The translations under genes were made by a program, and so were the position numbers. Below are positions 16,131-24,316 of a stretch of 26,521 nucleotides of DNA, piece by piece. Where the stretch lies: the NCBI GenBank assembly GCA_900541195.1, contig UQIY01000031.1:1-26521 (forward strand). The letters are read 5' to 3'. Numbering within the stretch: the first letter of the stretch is position 1; every line of letters starts with the position of its first letter. This DNA comes from an uncultured Collinsella sp. (GTDB taxonomy: Bacteria; Actinomycetota; Coriobacteriia; Coriobacteriales; Coriobacteriaceae). The notes beneath the pieces are model-generated. The model was given only the letters and a program-made list of their open reading frames with translations, had not been told where the DNA came from and did not search any database.

Positions 16131-17468
16131 TTAGGGAAGTTCGCGCTTGACAACCTCGACGATGTCGTCGACAACGCGCTGGGTCAGCTCGTGCGTCTCG
16201 GCCTCGGCCATCACGCGGACCAGCGGCTCGGTACCGCTCGGGCGCACCAGAATGCGGCCGCGGCCGTCAAGCTCCTTCTCGGCGGCAGCGACGGCATCCC
16301 AGATGGGCTGGCAATCGTCCAGACCAGCCTTGTTGTCGGAATGCACGTTGACGAGTACCTGCGGGTACTTCTTCATGATACCGGCAAGATCGGTGAGGGT
16401 GCGACCGGTGCGCTTGAGCACGGCCAGCAGCTGCAGAGCCGTCACCAGGCCGTCACCGGTGGTGTTGTGCTCCAGGAAGATGATGTGGCCGGACTGTTCG
16501 CCGCCGATGACGGCGCCGTCCGCGAGCATGCGCTCCAGAACGTAGCGGTCGCCCACGGCGGTCTGAACTATCTCGAAGCCCTGCTCCTTCATAGCGATGG
16601 AGAAGCCCAGGTTGCACATGACGGTCGAGACGATCTCGGAGTTGGCGAGCTTGCCGCGAGCGGCGAGGTCAGAACCGCAGATAGCCAGGATGTAGTCACC
16701 ATCGATCTCATTGCCCTCGCTGTCCACGAACAGCACGCGGTCGGCGTCGCCGTCGTGGGCCAGACCGATGTCAGCATGGGTGCGCAGCACGAGCTCGCGC
16801 AGGGGCTCGAGGTGCGTAGAGCCGCACTCGACGTTGATGTCGGTGCCGCAATAATCGGTGTTGATGGCATGGACCGTAGCACCCAGGCGCTGCAGCGCGG
16901 CGGGCGTGGTCTGGCAAGAAGCACCGTGGCCGCAGTCGACGGCAACAACCAGGCCATCGAGCTTAAGGCCGTCGAGCGTGCTGATGGCATGATCGACATA
17001 TGCCTTGCGAGCATCCTTCATCTTGATGATGTGGCCCACGCCGGCACCGGTCGGCAGCGTGTCGGCAGCCATGGCCTCCTCGGACATGACCCAAGCGCTG
17101 ATCTCTTCCTCGACAGCATCAGGAAGCTTCATGCCCTTGCGGCTAAAGAACTTGATGCCGTTGAACTCCGGCGGATTGTGCGAAGCAGAAATGACGATGC
17201 CGCCGTCGAGCTCGTTTTGGACGGTGAGCAGCGCCACGGCCGGCGTAGGGATAACGCCGCAGCAGTGCGGGCGGCCGCCCTCGGCCATAATGCCGGCGGT
17301 CAGAGCACTCTCGAGCATGGTGCCCGAAAGACGCGTGTCGCGGCCGATGCAAATGTCCGGACCAAGGAACTTGGTCGCCGCACGGCCAAGGCGAAACGCA
17401 AGGTCGCACGAGAGGTCGGCGTTGGCGACGCCACGGACGCCGTCGGTACCGAAGATGTTCTGGGGCAT
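16131..17468 (-). CDS. glmM: Phosphoglucosamine mutase (GlmM)
   Basis: A 445-residue enzyme that interconverts glucosamine-6-phosphate and glucosamine-1-phosphate for UDP-GlcNAc and peptidoglycan synthesis. It opens with NIFGTDGVRGVAN. The phosphoserine loop is VISASHNPPEFNG (S96), the metal loop DGDADRVLF, the sugar-binding loop GGEQSGHI and the C-terminal phosphate site RPSGTEPLVRVM. Length fits GlmM (about 445). The ATG at 17468 follows AAGGAG. The gene sits 47 bases downstream of the rpsI terminator; linkage of glmM to rplM-rpsI is common in Gram-positive bacteria. Partial read-through from the ribosomal operon is therefore plausible, because almost no room remains for a separate promoter. 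Confidence 0.97.
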   Translation of the reverse strand: MPQNIFGTDGVRGVANADLSCDLAFRLGRAATKFLGPDICIGRDTRLSGTMLESALTAGIMAEGGRPHCCGVIPTPAVALLTVQNELDGGIVISASHNPPEFNGIKFFSRKGMKLPDAVEEEISAWVMSEEAMAADTLPTGAGVGHIIKMKDARKAYVDHAISTLDGLKLDGLVVAVDCGHGASCQTTPAALQRLGATVHAINTDYCGTDINVECGSTHLEPLRELVLRTHADIGLAHDGDADRVLFVDSEGNEIDGDYILAICGSDLAARGKLANSEIVSTVMCNLGFSIAMKEQGFEIVQTAVGDRYVLERMLADGAVIGGEQSGHIIFLEHNTTGDGLVTALQLLAVLKRTGRTLTDLAGIMKKYPQVLVNVHSDNKAGLDDCQPIWDAVAAAEKELDGRGRILVRPSGTEPLVRVMAEAETHELTQRVVDDIVEVVKRELP

Positions 17469-17514
17469 AGGATCGCTCCTTCCCAAGTGGGCAAAACGCA
17501 GTCGCCCACCCTAG

Positions 17515-17557
17515 TCGAAAAAGAAAACGGGACCCGCCGAGCAATCGGCAGGCCCCG
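17515..17557 (-). terminator. Intrinsic terminator of rplM-rpsI
   Basis: On the minus strand 17557-17545 pairs with 17540-17528 over 13 bp (two G-U pairs), with a 4-nt loop, followed by TTTTCTTTTT. It ends the ribosomal protein transcript just upstream of glmM. Confidence 0.9.
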
Positions 17558-17590
17558 CTTGTACATTGTATCCCGTAAGGAGATAAAACC

Positions 17591-17986
<396 letters not shown>

Positions 17987-17988
17987 CT

Positions 17989-18432
17989 TTAAGCCTCCAG
18001 CTCAATCTTCGTGGGGTTCTGGGCAGCGTGCGGATGCTCGGCACCAGCGTAGACCTTAAGCTTGGTCATCTGGGCACGGCCGAGGGTGGTCTTGGGCAGC
18101 ATGCCGCGAACGGCGCGCTCGATGACCTTCTCCGGGTGCTTCTCCATAGCCTGGCGGAAGCTCTCAGCCTTGAGACCGCCGTTGTAGCCGCTGTGGCGAT
18201 AATAGGTCTTCGTGTCGGCCTTGTTACCGGTAAGCTGGACCTTATCGGCGTTGATGACGACAACGAAGTCGCCGCAGTCGCTGTTGGGCGTGAACTGGGG
18301 CTTGTTCTTACCGCGCAGGATCATTGCGATCTGGGTGGCAAGACGGCCCAGGACAGCACCATCGGCGTCGACGAGAACCCAGTTGCGCTGGACCTCGCCC
18401 TGCTTGGCGTAGTGAGTCGATTTCGAAATCAC
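17989..18432 (-). CDS. rplM: 50S ribosomal protein uL13 (L13)
   Basis: A 147-residue protein of the large ribosomal subunit, needed early in 50S assembly. Family blocks: WVLVDADGAVLGRLATQIAMILRGKNKPQFTP, CGDFVVVINADKVQLTGNK, KTYYRHSGYNGGLK and RGMLPKTTLGR. The ATG at 18432 uses the close GGAGGAG site. It is first in the rplM-rpsI operon and has a clear sigma-70 promoter at 18499-18526. Confidence 0.98.
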   Translation of the reverse strand: MISKSTHYAKQGEVQRNWVLVDADGAVLGRLATQIAMILRGKNKPQFTPNSDCGDFVVVINADKVQLTGNKADTKTYYRHSGYNGGLKAESFRQAMEKHPEKVIERAVRGMLPKTTLGRAQMTKLKVYAGAEHPHAAQNPTKIELEA

Positions 18433-18498
18433 TTAGACTCCTCCATGTACAGTACGTGTTGTTACAGAGATTCACGGGGCTCTGCAAGTAACCCGTCC

Positions 18499-18526
18499 AT
18501 ATTACCCCGCTCGCCGTACGAGTCAA
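18499..18526 (-). promoter_or_regulatory. rplM-rpsI promoter
   Basis: On the minus strand TTGACT (18526-18521), a 16-base spacer and TAATAT (18504-18499) form a near-consensus sigma-70 promoter. The start would fall near 18492, leaving a leader of about 60 nt. That leader contains ACGTACTGTACATG just before the ribosome site, which might form a small regulatory stem. Confidence 0.75.
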
Positions 18527-18589
18527 CAGGTATTTTGGCTCCGACCAGAGTTTCTGCACATGTCGTCCATGGGTCATGACGTCGCGACG

Positions 18590-19468
18590 CTAGCGCTCGA
18601 CAAACGCCTCGATATCTCCCAGCAATCGCTTTGCCTCCTGGCGGCCCTGAATATACAGGTCGAGGAGCTTTGCCGGATCGTGCTCAACGTGGCCGACCTC
18701 GACCGGCTTTTGCGGAGCAACGACCAGCGCGCGGCCCTCGCGCCCATACTTCCACAGGTGCATGCGCTGGATGTTATAGCGGTCGTGGCGCGTCTCGATA
18801 GCCTCGAGCAGATAAGGGTAGTCGGCATAGCGGGCTCGTGCGGCGGGCATAAACTCGTAGGGCTTTTTCTCGTACGAGCGGTCCTGCGTAACAATGACGA
18901 CCGCGCGATCGAAGCCCGCCTCCTCCAGCACGTGCTCGATAGGGACCGAATCGGCTACGCCGCCGTCGACGTATTTGTGCCCGTCAATCTCGACCGGCGG
19001 CGTCACCAGCGGCAGCGACGTCGAGGCGCGCACAGCATCGAGGTCGAGCACGGCGCTTTTGACCGGCAGGTACGTGGCGGTTCCAAAGAGCATGTCCGTC
19101 GCAACGGCGTACATCTCGATGGGGCTCGCGTCGAACGTCTCGTTATCGAAGGGGTCTAGGCGGTCCTGGACATCGTTGAAGATAAAGTCGTAACCCACAA
19201 TAGAGCCCGTGGACGCAAGCGATGCGGCGCCCATGTAGCGGCTGTCGTTGCAGAAAGCCAGGTTGATGCGGTTAGCACGGCCGATCTGGTGCGACTTGTA
19301 GTTCACGCCGTTGAGGGCGCCAGCCGATACGCCATATACCGCCGGAATCTCGACGCCAGCCTCCATGAGGACGTCGAGCACGCCCGCGGTAAACTGCCCG
19401 CGAAAACTGCCGCCCTCCAGGACGAGCGCGACCTTGCCGGCGTTCTTTGCCTTATCTTCTGCAGTCAT
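18590..19468 (-). CDS. Patatin-like phospholipase
   Basis: A 292-residue predicted serine lipid hydrolase, cytoplasmic because no signal peptide is visible. The patatin catalytic set is complete: oxyanion loop LEGGSFRGQF (about 17-26), nucleophile elbow GVSAG with S48, and DGGVADS with D168, giving a Ser-Asp dyad. The C-terminal ~90 residues (from about 200) are charged and helical and resemble bacterial patatins of the RssA/YjjU kind. The ATG at 19468 follows AGGAGGT. It is flanked by rplM downstream and the tmRNA-side repeats upstream, so it is probably transcribed alone. The lipid substrate is unknown. Confidence 0.92.
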   Translation of the reverse strand: MTAEDKAKNAGKVALVLEGGSFRGQFTAGVLDVLMEAGVEIPAVYGVSAGALNGVNYKSHQIGRANRINLAFCNDSRYMGAASLASTGSIVGYDFIFNDVQDRLDPFDNETFDASPIEMYAVATDMLFGTATYLPVKSAVLDLDAVRASTSLPLVTPPVEIDGHKYVDGGVADSVPIEHVLEEAGFDRAVVIVTQDRSYEKKPYEFMPAARARYADYPYLLEAIETRHDRYNIQRMHLWKYGREGRALVVAPQKPVEVGHVEHDPAKLLDLYIQGRQEAKRLLGDIEAFVER

Positions 19469-19592
19469 ATTGACCTCCTGCTGTTTCGTTTTGGCTTTCT
19501 TCTACCCAGTTTTGGGATAGAGAGCGCATTGGTTTTGGAGTTGCGGAGGACGGGTCGGTCGGCGGGAAAGCGCATCCCACCCTGCGTTGCTG

Positions 19593-20062
19593 CGGCGTTT
19601 TCTTAACGCTCGCGCCCTGCATAGAGTTCGATTCTCCGCGGTACGGGGGATCTGTTGATGGGGCGAGGCCGGGGCAAGACGCCCGATCGGCATCGCATCT
19701 ATATCTGGCTGGGGCATTGCGCGGAGAATCCGCGTATTTGCTTCGCAAATCCGCACCGGCTTCGGCCGCCTGCCGGCGTCCTCGCCCGCGGGCTAAAAAC
19801 GCTTACGCGTTTTCTTAACGCTCGCGCCCTGCATAGAGTTCGATTCTCCGCGGTTTGGGGCTTGCGTTGAAGCGGGGCATGGCCGACTGAGATTCGATAA
19901 ACATCGCATCCATATTGGGCTGATAGTTTGCGCGGAGAATCCGCGTATTTGCTTCGCAAATACGCACCGGCTTCGGCCGCCTGCCGGCGTCCTCGCCCGC
20001 TCGCTACAAACGCTTCGCGTTTTCTTTACGCCCGCGCCCTGCATAGAGTTCGATTCTCCGCG
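19593..20062. repeat. Tandem array of T-arm-mimic repeats downstream of tmRNA
   Basis: Period is about 211 bp. Two full units (19720-19852 and 19931-20062, ~132 bp) and one partial unit (about 19593-19640) are present. Each full unit is bounded by CGCGGAGAATC and its inverse GATTCTCCGCG. The 17 bases GAGTTCGATTCTCCGCG at the right end of each unit (for example 20046-20062) equal the T-arm/acceptor part of the adjacent tmRNA in inverted orientation. Inside are three hairpins: GCGTATTTGC/GCAAATACGC (intact in the second unit), a CCGG-rich one, and AAACGC/GCGTTT. The spacers between units share CATCGCATC and are also repeated. Translations of these units are artefacts. Confidence 0.85.
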
Positions 20063-20072
20063 TTATCTGTAA

Positions 20073-20111
20073 GTAATAAAAAGGCAGGTAGAGACACTTC
20101 TCTACCTGCCT
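20073..20111 (-). terminator. Intrinsic terminator of tmRNA
   Basis: On the minus strand 20111-20099 pairs perfectly with 20094-20082 (13 bp, AGGCAGGTAGAGA type) around a 4-nt loop, followed by TTTTATTACTT. It starts 9 bases after the CCA end of tmRNA. Confidence 0.93.
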
Positions 20112-20119
20112 GTAACTAT

Positions 20120-20483
20120 TGGTGGAGGCGCGGAGAATCGAACTCCGGTCCACGAAAGCCCCCTGATTGGCATCTCCAAGCTCAGTCGCTGGTTTAATCT
20201 CGGACGCTTTGCGCGCAGCGACACGCTCGCGGCGTCCCAACCGGTTCGGTCTTAGCCCGCGCCATACCGATTACGTGCGCAGGAGCATTCCCCTAACATG
20301 ACGTCGCGCCGGTGTCGGGGAAATCACCGGGTTGACGCGCCGCTATAAACTAAGCAGCGAGAGCCATAGGCTCAAAAGAAGAGTTGTTGTCAATTCAATT
20401 TGACGGTACCCCTGTTTAACGAGGCGAGGAGACCTCGGCTTGCTTCCTCTCTCAGAGCTATCGTGTCGAAACCAGTCGCCCCC
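20120..20483 (-). ncRNA. ssrA: tmRNA (SsrA)
   Basis: A one-piece tmRNA of about 364 nt that rescues stalled ribosomes with SmpB. The 5' end GGGGGCGACTGGTTTCGAC pairs with the 3' acceptor strand CGCCTCC before an encoded ACCA end (20483-20477 with 20130-20124, one G-U). The T-arm is CGGAGTTCGATTCTCCG. The tag frame ends ...GCTCTCGCTGCTTAG at 20350-20391 and encodes DNNSSFEPMALAA, with the ALAA end used by proteases. The resume codon is taken as GAC, but the preceding ATT cannot be excluded; a TGA lies just before it in frame. A hairpin at 20554-20569 lies upstream. Downstream is a strong terminator and then repeats copying its T-arm. Confidence 0.96.
20350..20391 (-). CDS. tmRNA proteolysis tag reading frame
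   Basis: The internal tmRNA frame encodes DNNSSFEPMALAA and ends in TAG. The small first residue and ALAA ending fit degradation tags in general. The Pro-Met pair before ALAA is unusual by my memory of other tags. The exact resume codon is inferred. Confidence 0.8.
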   Translation of the reverse strand, partial: DNNSSFEPMALAA

Positions 20484-20721
20484 GGATGTTGGGAAAGTCT
20501 GGATGGTATCGGACCTGCAAACACCCGATAACCGTCGACTTTTCAAAGAACACGCGGGGTGAACCCCGCTCGTGAATAGCTATCTTACCACGTTCTAAAG
20601 GCAGACAGCTGTTCTATGCACGAGCTGTGAAGACCCTAATGTGCACCAGACTTCGCACTTTTGCTACCGATCGCGTCACGTATATTTTCGCCAAGCAAAT
20701 TGACCCATCGAAAGGACCGTT
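20484..20721. other. Intergenic region between tmRNA and the next gene
   Basis: The 238-bp gap must carry the tmRNA promoter (minus) and that of the plus-strand gene at 20722. A perfect hairpin GCGGGG/CCCCGC (20554-20569, loop TGAA) is the only structure I see. On the minus strand TTTGAAAAGTC follows it. No gene is visible. Confidence 0.4.
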
Positions 20722-21156
20722 ATGGATACCAAGCAGCAACTCGTCAATGCCCTCGCAGGCCTGGGCTCAACCATTACCGAAGCTATGGATGTCATCGAAG
20801 GCTTTGTTCCCTGCGGACATCCCGCCCTCACGGTATCGAACGCACTTGTCGCGCTGGACGCTGACGATGATGCAGCTCTCGCCCAGCAGCTTGAGACTGT
20901 CGAGGGCTTTATCGACCACGTGAGTGAGAACCGCGGCGTGGCCGCCTACCACGGCATCGAGGTTGAGCTCGCGGGTCCCAAGGCCGATCTGCTCGCAGCA
21001 ATCCGCGAGGTAGGTGCCCTTATGCAGACCGCAGGCGTCAAGAACACCCAGGTCAACGAGTGGGTCTACCGCAGTCTGGCAGCGCTCGACAGCTCCGACG
21101 AAAAGGCAGCCGAGCAGCTCGCAGAAAGTCCCGCCATTAAGGCCGAGCTTTTGTAA
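20722..21156 (+). CDS. Small acidic helical protein, unknown function
   Basis: I do not recognise this 144-residue protein. The ATG at 20722 follows AAAGGA and the third-position bias is normal for the window, so it should be real. The sequence is acidic and largely alpha-helical, with one cysteine (FVPCGHPAL), no signal peptide and no membrane segment. It contains repeated Ala-Leu/Asp-rich helices such as VSNALVALDADDDAALAQQL and WVYRSLAALDSSDEKAAEQL, which resemble each other and suggest an internal two-fold repeat. It stands alone between tmRNA (divergent) and a toxin-antitoxin pair (convergent). Confidence 0.75.
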   Translation: MDTKQQLVNALAGLGSTITEAMDVIEGFVPCGHPALTVSNALVALDADDDAALAQQLETVEGFIDHVSENRGVAAYHGIEVELAGPKADLLAAIREVGALMQTAGVKNTQVNEWVYRSLAALDSSDEKAAEQLAESPAIKAELL

Positions 21157-21165
21157 ATAGCAGAC

Positions 21166-21201
21166 GCGGGCCCCTGGCGCATCGTCGTCCAAGAGGCCCG
21201 C
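21166..21201. terminator. Hairpin between convergent genes
   Basis: GCGGGCC (21166-21172) and GGCCCGC (21195-21201) can pair across the short gap between the unknown gene and the PIN toxin gene. There is no U-run on either side, so termination is only a guess. Confidence 0.3.
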
Positions 21202-21213
21202 AAACAGTTCGCA

Positions 21214-21729
21214 TCAACCGATAGCCGCGCCGCCACGTTCCGCCAAAGCAAGAATTGGCATCATTTGACGAGGTGTCTTTGCTGCAAGATCGGCATGTTC
21301 GAGCAGCTTGCGATCGTTAGTTACCAAGTAATCAACCTGCGCGCGCTTGCACGCGGCGAGCACCAAGTTGTCTTCGTAATCGCGATGGAGCGCTAAGTAT
21401 TTGTCGGCCAGCCAAAGGTCCGACGCATCTGCACCCACGGCCGTGGCGTTTTCGGTCATGTTCCGAACAAACGCCAACGCCGCATCGCCAATTGCACGGG
21501 CAGACGCCTCGTCAATCGCTCCCCCGCTGGCAAGAACGCTACGCTTCAGCTCGTGTTGGACAACGTACAGCACGTCCTTGGCAATATGTACCGGAAAGAA
21601 CAGCAACGCCCCCGCCTCCGTCGCCCGCCCAATAAGCGCACGCGCGGCAAGCGACTCGGCATGGTCGACGCAAAACGAATCGACCCATACGTTGGCGTCC
21701 ACCATTATTTTAAGGGGAGCCCCGTTCAT
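21214..21729 (-). CDS. PIN-domain toxin (VapC-like ribonuclease)
   Basis: A 171-residue putative metal-dependent RNase of the PIN fold. The N-terminal IMVDANVWVDSF gives the first metal-binding aspartate. The C-terminal acidic set is DYEDNLVLAACKRAQVDYLVTNDRKLL, where EDN and NDR are typical PIN positions. The ATG at 21729 overlaps the antitoxin stop (ATGA), so translation is coupled. The 43-residue longer frame upstream is only antitoxin DNA in another frame. By context it is the toxin of a type II pair, kept in check by the upstream RelB-like protein. Confidence 0.88.
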   Translation of the reverse strand: MNGAPLKIMVDANVWVDSFCVDHAESLAARALIGRATEAGALLFFPVHIAKDVLYVVQHELKRSVLASGGAIDEASARAIGDAALAFVRNMTENATAVGADASDLWLADKYLALHRDYEDNLVLAACKRAQVDYLVTNDRKLLEHADLAAKTPRQMMPILALAERGGAAIG

Positions 21730-22061
21730 AGGATCATCCCCTTTTGGCGATAGCGCTCGTCCATGGCTTCGGAATAGATTGTGTCCCAATCGCGATCGTC
21801 GGATACGGGCGACGTAGCGATGCCCAGGTCCGCGTAAAGCTGATCCGCCACCGCCCATGATGCGGCGAACGGAGTATCGAGCGCGACGGTCTGCTGCCGG
21901 TCGTCGACGGCCGCAAGCACTTCCTCACACTGCCCGCCACCCTGCGCGACCTTGACCACCACCTTTTTGATGAGCTCGGGCAGTGACCCGCCCGAAAGCC
22001 GCAGCACCTCTTCGGCACGGTTCTTCACCTGGCGATCTACGCGAACGTTCACCTGCGCCAT
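21726..22061 (-). CDS. RelB/DinJ-like antitoxin
   Basis: A 111-residue antitoxin candidate. The start MAQVNVRVDRQVKNRAEEVLRLSGGSLPELIKKVVVKVA is the ribbon-helix-helix region of RelB/DinJ proteins, which dimerises and binds the operator. The C-terminal part (RDWDTIYSEAMDERYRQKGMIL) would wrap the toxin. I keep the family-like ATG at 22061. A GTG at 22079 in the same frame has a better ribosome site (AAGGGAG) and would add six residues. The gene overlaps the toxin by four bases. An operator of three TTGCTAGC-type boxes lies around its promoter, implying autoregulation. Confidence 0.85.
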   Translation of the reverse strand: MAQVNVRVDRQVKNRAEEVLRLSGGSLPELIKKVVVKVAQGGGQCEEVLAAVDDRQQTVALDTPFAASWAVADQLYADLGIATSPVSDDRDWDTIYSEAMDERYRQKGMIL

Positions 22062-22099
22062 GCCGCTAACAGCACCCACGTTGATCCCGCTCCCTTCAA

Positions 22100-22148
22100 T
22101 TGCTAGCCATGCTAGCAACACTATATAGAGAAGCTAGCAAATTATCAA
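22100..22148 (-). promoter_or_regulatory. Toxin-antitoxin promoter with three operator boxes
   Basis: On the minus strand TTGATA (22148-22143), a 17-base spacer and TATAGT (22125-22120) form a good promoter. Three copies of the 8-mer TTGCTAGC/GCTAGCAA lie at 22100-22107, 22111-22118 and 22133-22140. The first two make a perfect palindrome around CAT; the third is 22 bp (two helical turns) away, inside the promoter spacer. A ribbon-helix-helix antitoxin dimer bound here would block RNA polymerase. Confidence 0.8.
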
Positions 22149-22149
22149 A

Positions 22150-22198
22150 TGCAAAAGGCCTGCGCCCGGACAACACCGATGCCGTCCGGGCGCAGGCC
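22150..22198 (-). terminator. Intrinsic terminator of the P-type ATPase operon
   Basis: On the minus strand GGCCTGCGCCCGGAC (22198-22184) pairs perfectly with 22171-22157 (15 bp), followed by TTTTGCATTTG. It isolates the ATPase genes from the toxin-antitoxin promoter directly after it. Confidence 0.93.
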
Positions 22199-22222
22199 AG
22201 ATAACGTGGGCGAACACGTCTG

Positions 22223-24298
22223 CTAATGCAGGTAAGCCTTCGCGTTGCTCAGGCTGTAGGCAATCGTCGAGCCATTGTGCAGCAACGACGACGTCTGCGG
22301 GGTAATCGCGCCGGTAATGCCGAGCGCCAGGAGCGCCGAGTTGGTGAGCATCACCTTAGAGTAGGAGCTCGTCAGACGATCAATGAGACCCTGACTCATG
22401 CGGCGCAGGCGCACGATCGCGGCGAGATCCGTATCGGTCAGGATGATATCGGCGACCTCCTTGGCGATATCGCTTCCGCCACCCATCGCCAGACCCACGT
22501 CGGCCAAACCGAGCGCCGGCGAATCGTTGACGCCGTCGCCCACCATGGCAACGTGGCGCCCCTCGCTCTTAATGCGCTCCACGTAAGCGTACTTGTCCTC
22601 GGGCAGCAGCTCGGCCTTAAACTCGTCGACCCCTGCCTCTCGCGCAATGCGCTCGGCCGTGCGCTCGGAATCGCCCGTGAGCATGACCACGTGCTTGACG
22701 CCCAACGCGTGTAGGTCGGCGATGGCCTCGCGAACCCCGGGCTTAAGCGGGTCCTCGATACCGAGCACGCCCACAACGGTGCCGTCGACCGCCAGATACA
22801 GCGGCGACAGGCCCTGCATCTGGGACTCAATGCGCTCCTTAATGTCGGAATCGAGCTGCGCGCTCTCGTCCTCAAACACAAAGTGTTCCGAGCCGATAAT
22901 CGCGCGACGCCCTTCGATGGACGAAGCGATGCCGTGCGCCACAATATACTCGACCGCAGCGTGACGCTCGCGGTGCTCGAGCCCACGCTCGCGTGCAGCA
23001 TTGACCACAGCACGCGCCACCGGATGCGGAAAATGCTCCTCCAAGCAAGCGGAAAGGCGCAGGATCTCGTCCTCGCTCCAGCCATCGGTGGTAAGTACGC
23101 AGGCAAGACGCGGCTGCGCCTCGGTGAGCGTACCGGTCTTATCAAACACAATGGTGTCAGCCTTGGCAAACGACTCAAAGTACTTCGCGCCCTTGACCAT
23201 GACGCCCATCTTGGCAGCATCGCTCATAGCGGTCATGACGGCGACCGAACCCGTGAGCTTGAGTGCGCATGAATAGTCGACCATCAGCGCCGCTGAGGTC
23301 TTGATGAGGCTGCGGGTGGTAAGCGCAACCAGGCCCGCGAGCAGGAAGTTCCACGGGACGATCTTGTTGGCGAGGTCTTCCATGTGCGACTGGCCCTCGG
23401 ACTTGAGCGAGTCGGCCGTCTGCACGAGCGAAACAATCGAGCGCAGCTTGGTCTGAGCCGTATTGGCGCGCACGCGCACCAAGATGCCGCCGTCTTCCAC
23501 GACGGTACCGGCGAACACGTCGTCGCCCACGCTGCGCTCGACGGCCAGCGGCTCGCCGGTCAGGGTCGCCTGGTTTACCATGGCGCTCCCCTGCTCGACA
23601 ACACCGTCGATGCAAATGGACATGCCGGTGCGCACGGCGACCAGATCGCCGGGCTCAAGCTCGGTGGCGGCAACGCTTACCTCGGTGTCGACGACAACCT
23701 TTTGCGCCTTGTCGGGCACATCGAGCAGCGAGTTGATGAGCTCGTTTTCGCTCATGGCGCTGGTGTAGTCCTCGAGCAATTCGCCCACATTAAGCAGGAA
23801 CATCGTCTGCCCCGCGGTGTCGACATCACGCTTGACGAACGAAATGCCGATGGCCGAAGCGTCGAGCACAGGAACGGTCAGGCGCGGCTGCGCCAGCTCA
23901 TGAAGGGCAGCGCGCAAAAATGCCATGTAACCGGCCACGACAAACACCGCACGCAGAGGCGTCGGCAAGAACCAGCGGCGCGCGTAGTGGGCGCCGATAA
24001 GTGTGACAAGATCCATGACGAGCTTGTGCTTGCGTGGCTCAAGCTGCATCACGTAACCCGTCTTTGCGTCGGCAATGGCCTGAGCATCGAGTGCGCCCAA
24101 GGCGTCGAGCACGCTCGCACGACACTGCTCGTCATATTCGAGCGCCATCTGGCCAATACGGCCATATACGCGCACTTTGCGCACGCCGTCGATTTCGCCG
24201 CCAAGCTTAAGAAGTGCATCGAGATCGCTCTCTGGCACAGGACCCGCCAATTGAAGACGGGTTCTGCCGGGGATCTCGCTAATAATCGAGAATCTCAT
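22223..24298 (-). CDS. Heavy-metal-type P-type ATPase with altered CPC motif
   Basis: A 691-residue membrane ATPase of the P1B kind. Seen in order: an N-terminal HMA-like domain (1-80) without a CxxC metal site; membrane helices (~95-175); actuator motif TLTGEP (245-250); phosphorylation site DKTGT (D386); HP motif in EEHFPHP (H425-P426); TGDS; and GDGVNDSP followed by ADVGLAMGGGSDIAKEVAD. In the membrane helix before the phosphorylation site the usual CPC-A-L reads YSCAL (342-346): the first Cys and the Pro are lost and one Cys is kept. Copper specificity is therefore unlikely; the metal is unknown. It forms an operon with the small upstream gene (18-bp gap) under a metal-regulator-like box. 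Confidence 0.9.
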   Translation of the reverse strand: MRFSIISEIPGRTRLQLAGPVPESDLDALLKLGGEIDGVRKVRVYGRIGQMALEYDEQCRASVLDALGALDAQAIADAKTGYVMQLEPRKHKLVMDLVTLIGAHYARRWFLPTPLRAVFVVAGYMAFLRAALHELAQPRLTVPVLDASAIGISFVKRDVDTAGQTMFLLNVGELLEDYTSAMSENELINSLLDVPDKAQKVVVDTEVSVAATELEPGDLVAVRTGMSICIDGVVEQGSAMVNQATLTGEPLAVERSVGDDVFAGTVVEDGGILVRVRANTAQTKLRSIVSLVQTADSLKSEGQSHMEDLANKIVPWNFLLAGLVALTTRSLIKTSAALMVDYSCALKLTGSVAVMTAMSDAAKMGVMVKGAKYFESFAKADTIVFDKTGTLTEAQPRLACVLTTDGWSEDEILRLSACLEEHFPHPVARAVVNAARERGLEHRERHAAVEYIVAHGIASSIEGRRAIIGSEHFVFEDESAQLDSDIKERIESQMQGLSPLYLAVDGTVVGVLGIEDPLKPGVREAIADLHALGVKHVVMLTGDSERTAERIAREAGVDEFKAELLPEDKYAYVERIKSEGRHVAMVGDGVNDSPALGLADVGLAMGGGSDIAKEVADIILTDTDLAAIVRLRRMSQGLIDRLTSSYSKVMLTNSALLALGITGAITPQTSSLLHNGSTIAYSLSNAKAYLH

Positions 24299-24316
24299 AG
24301 TTTGTGCCTGGGAGCG

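Noticed and set aside
19502..20197. Small proteins containing ENRTLCRARA or GESNSGP
   Set aside because: They are translations of the T-arm-mimic repeats and of the tmRNA 3' end (GAATCGAAC read as ESN/ENR), a well-known annotation artefact.
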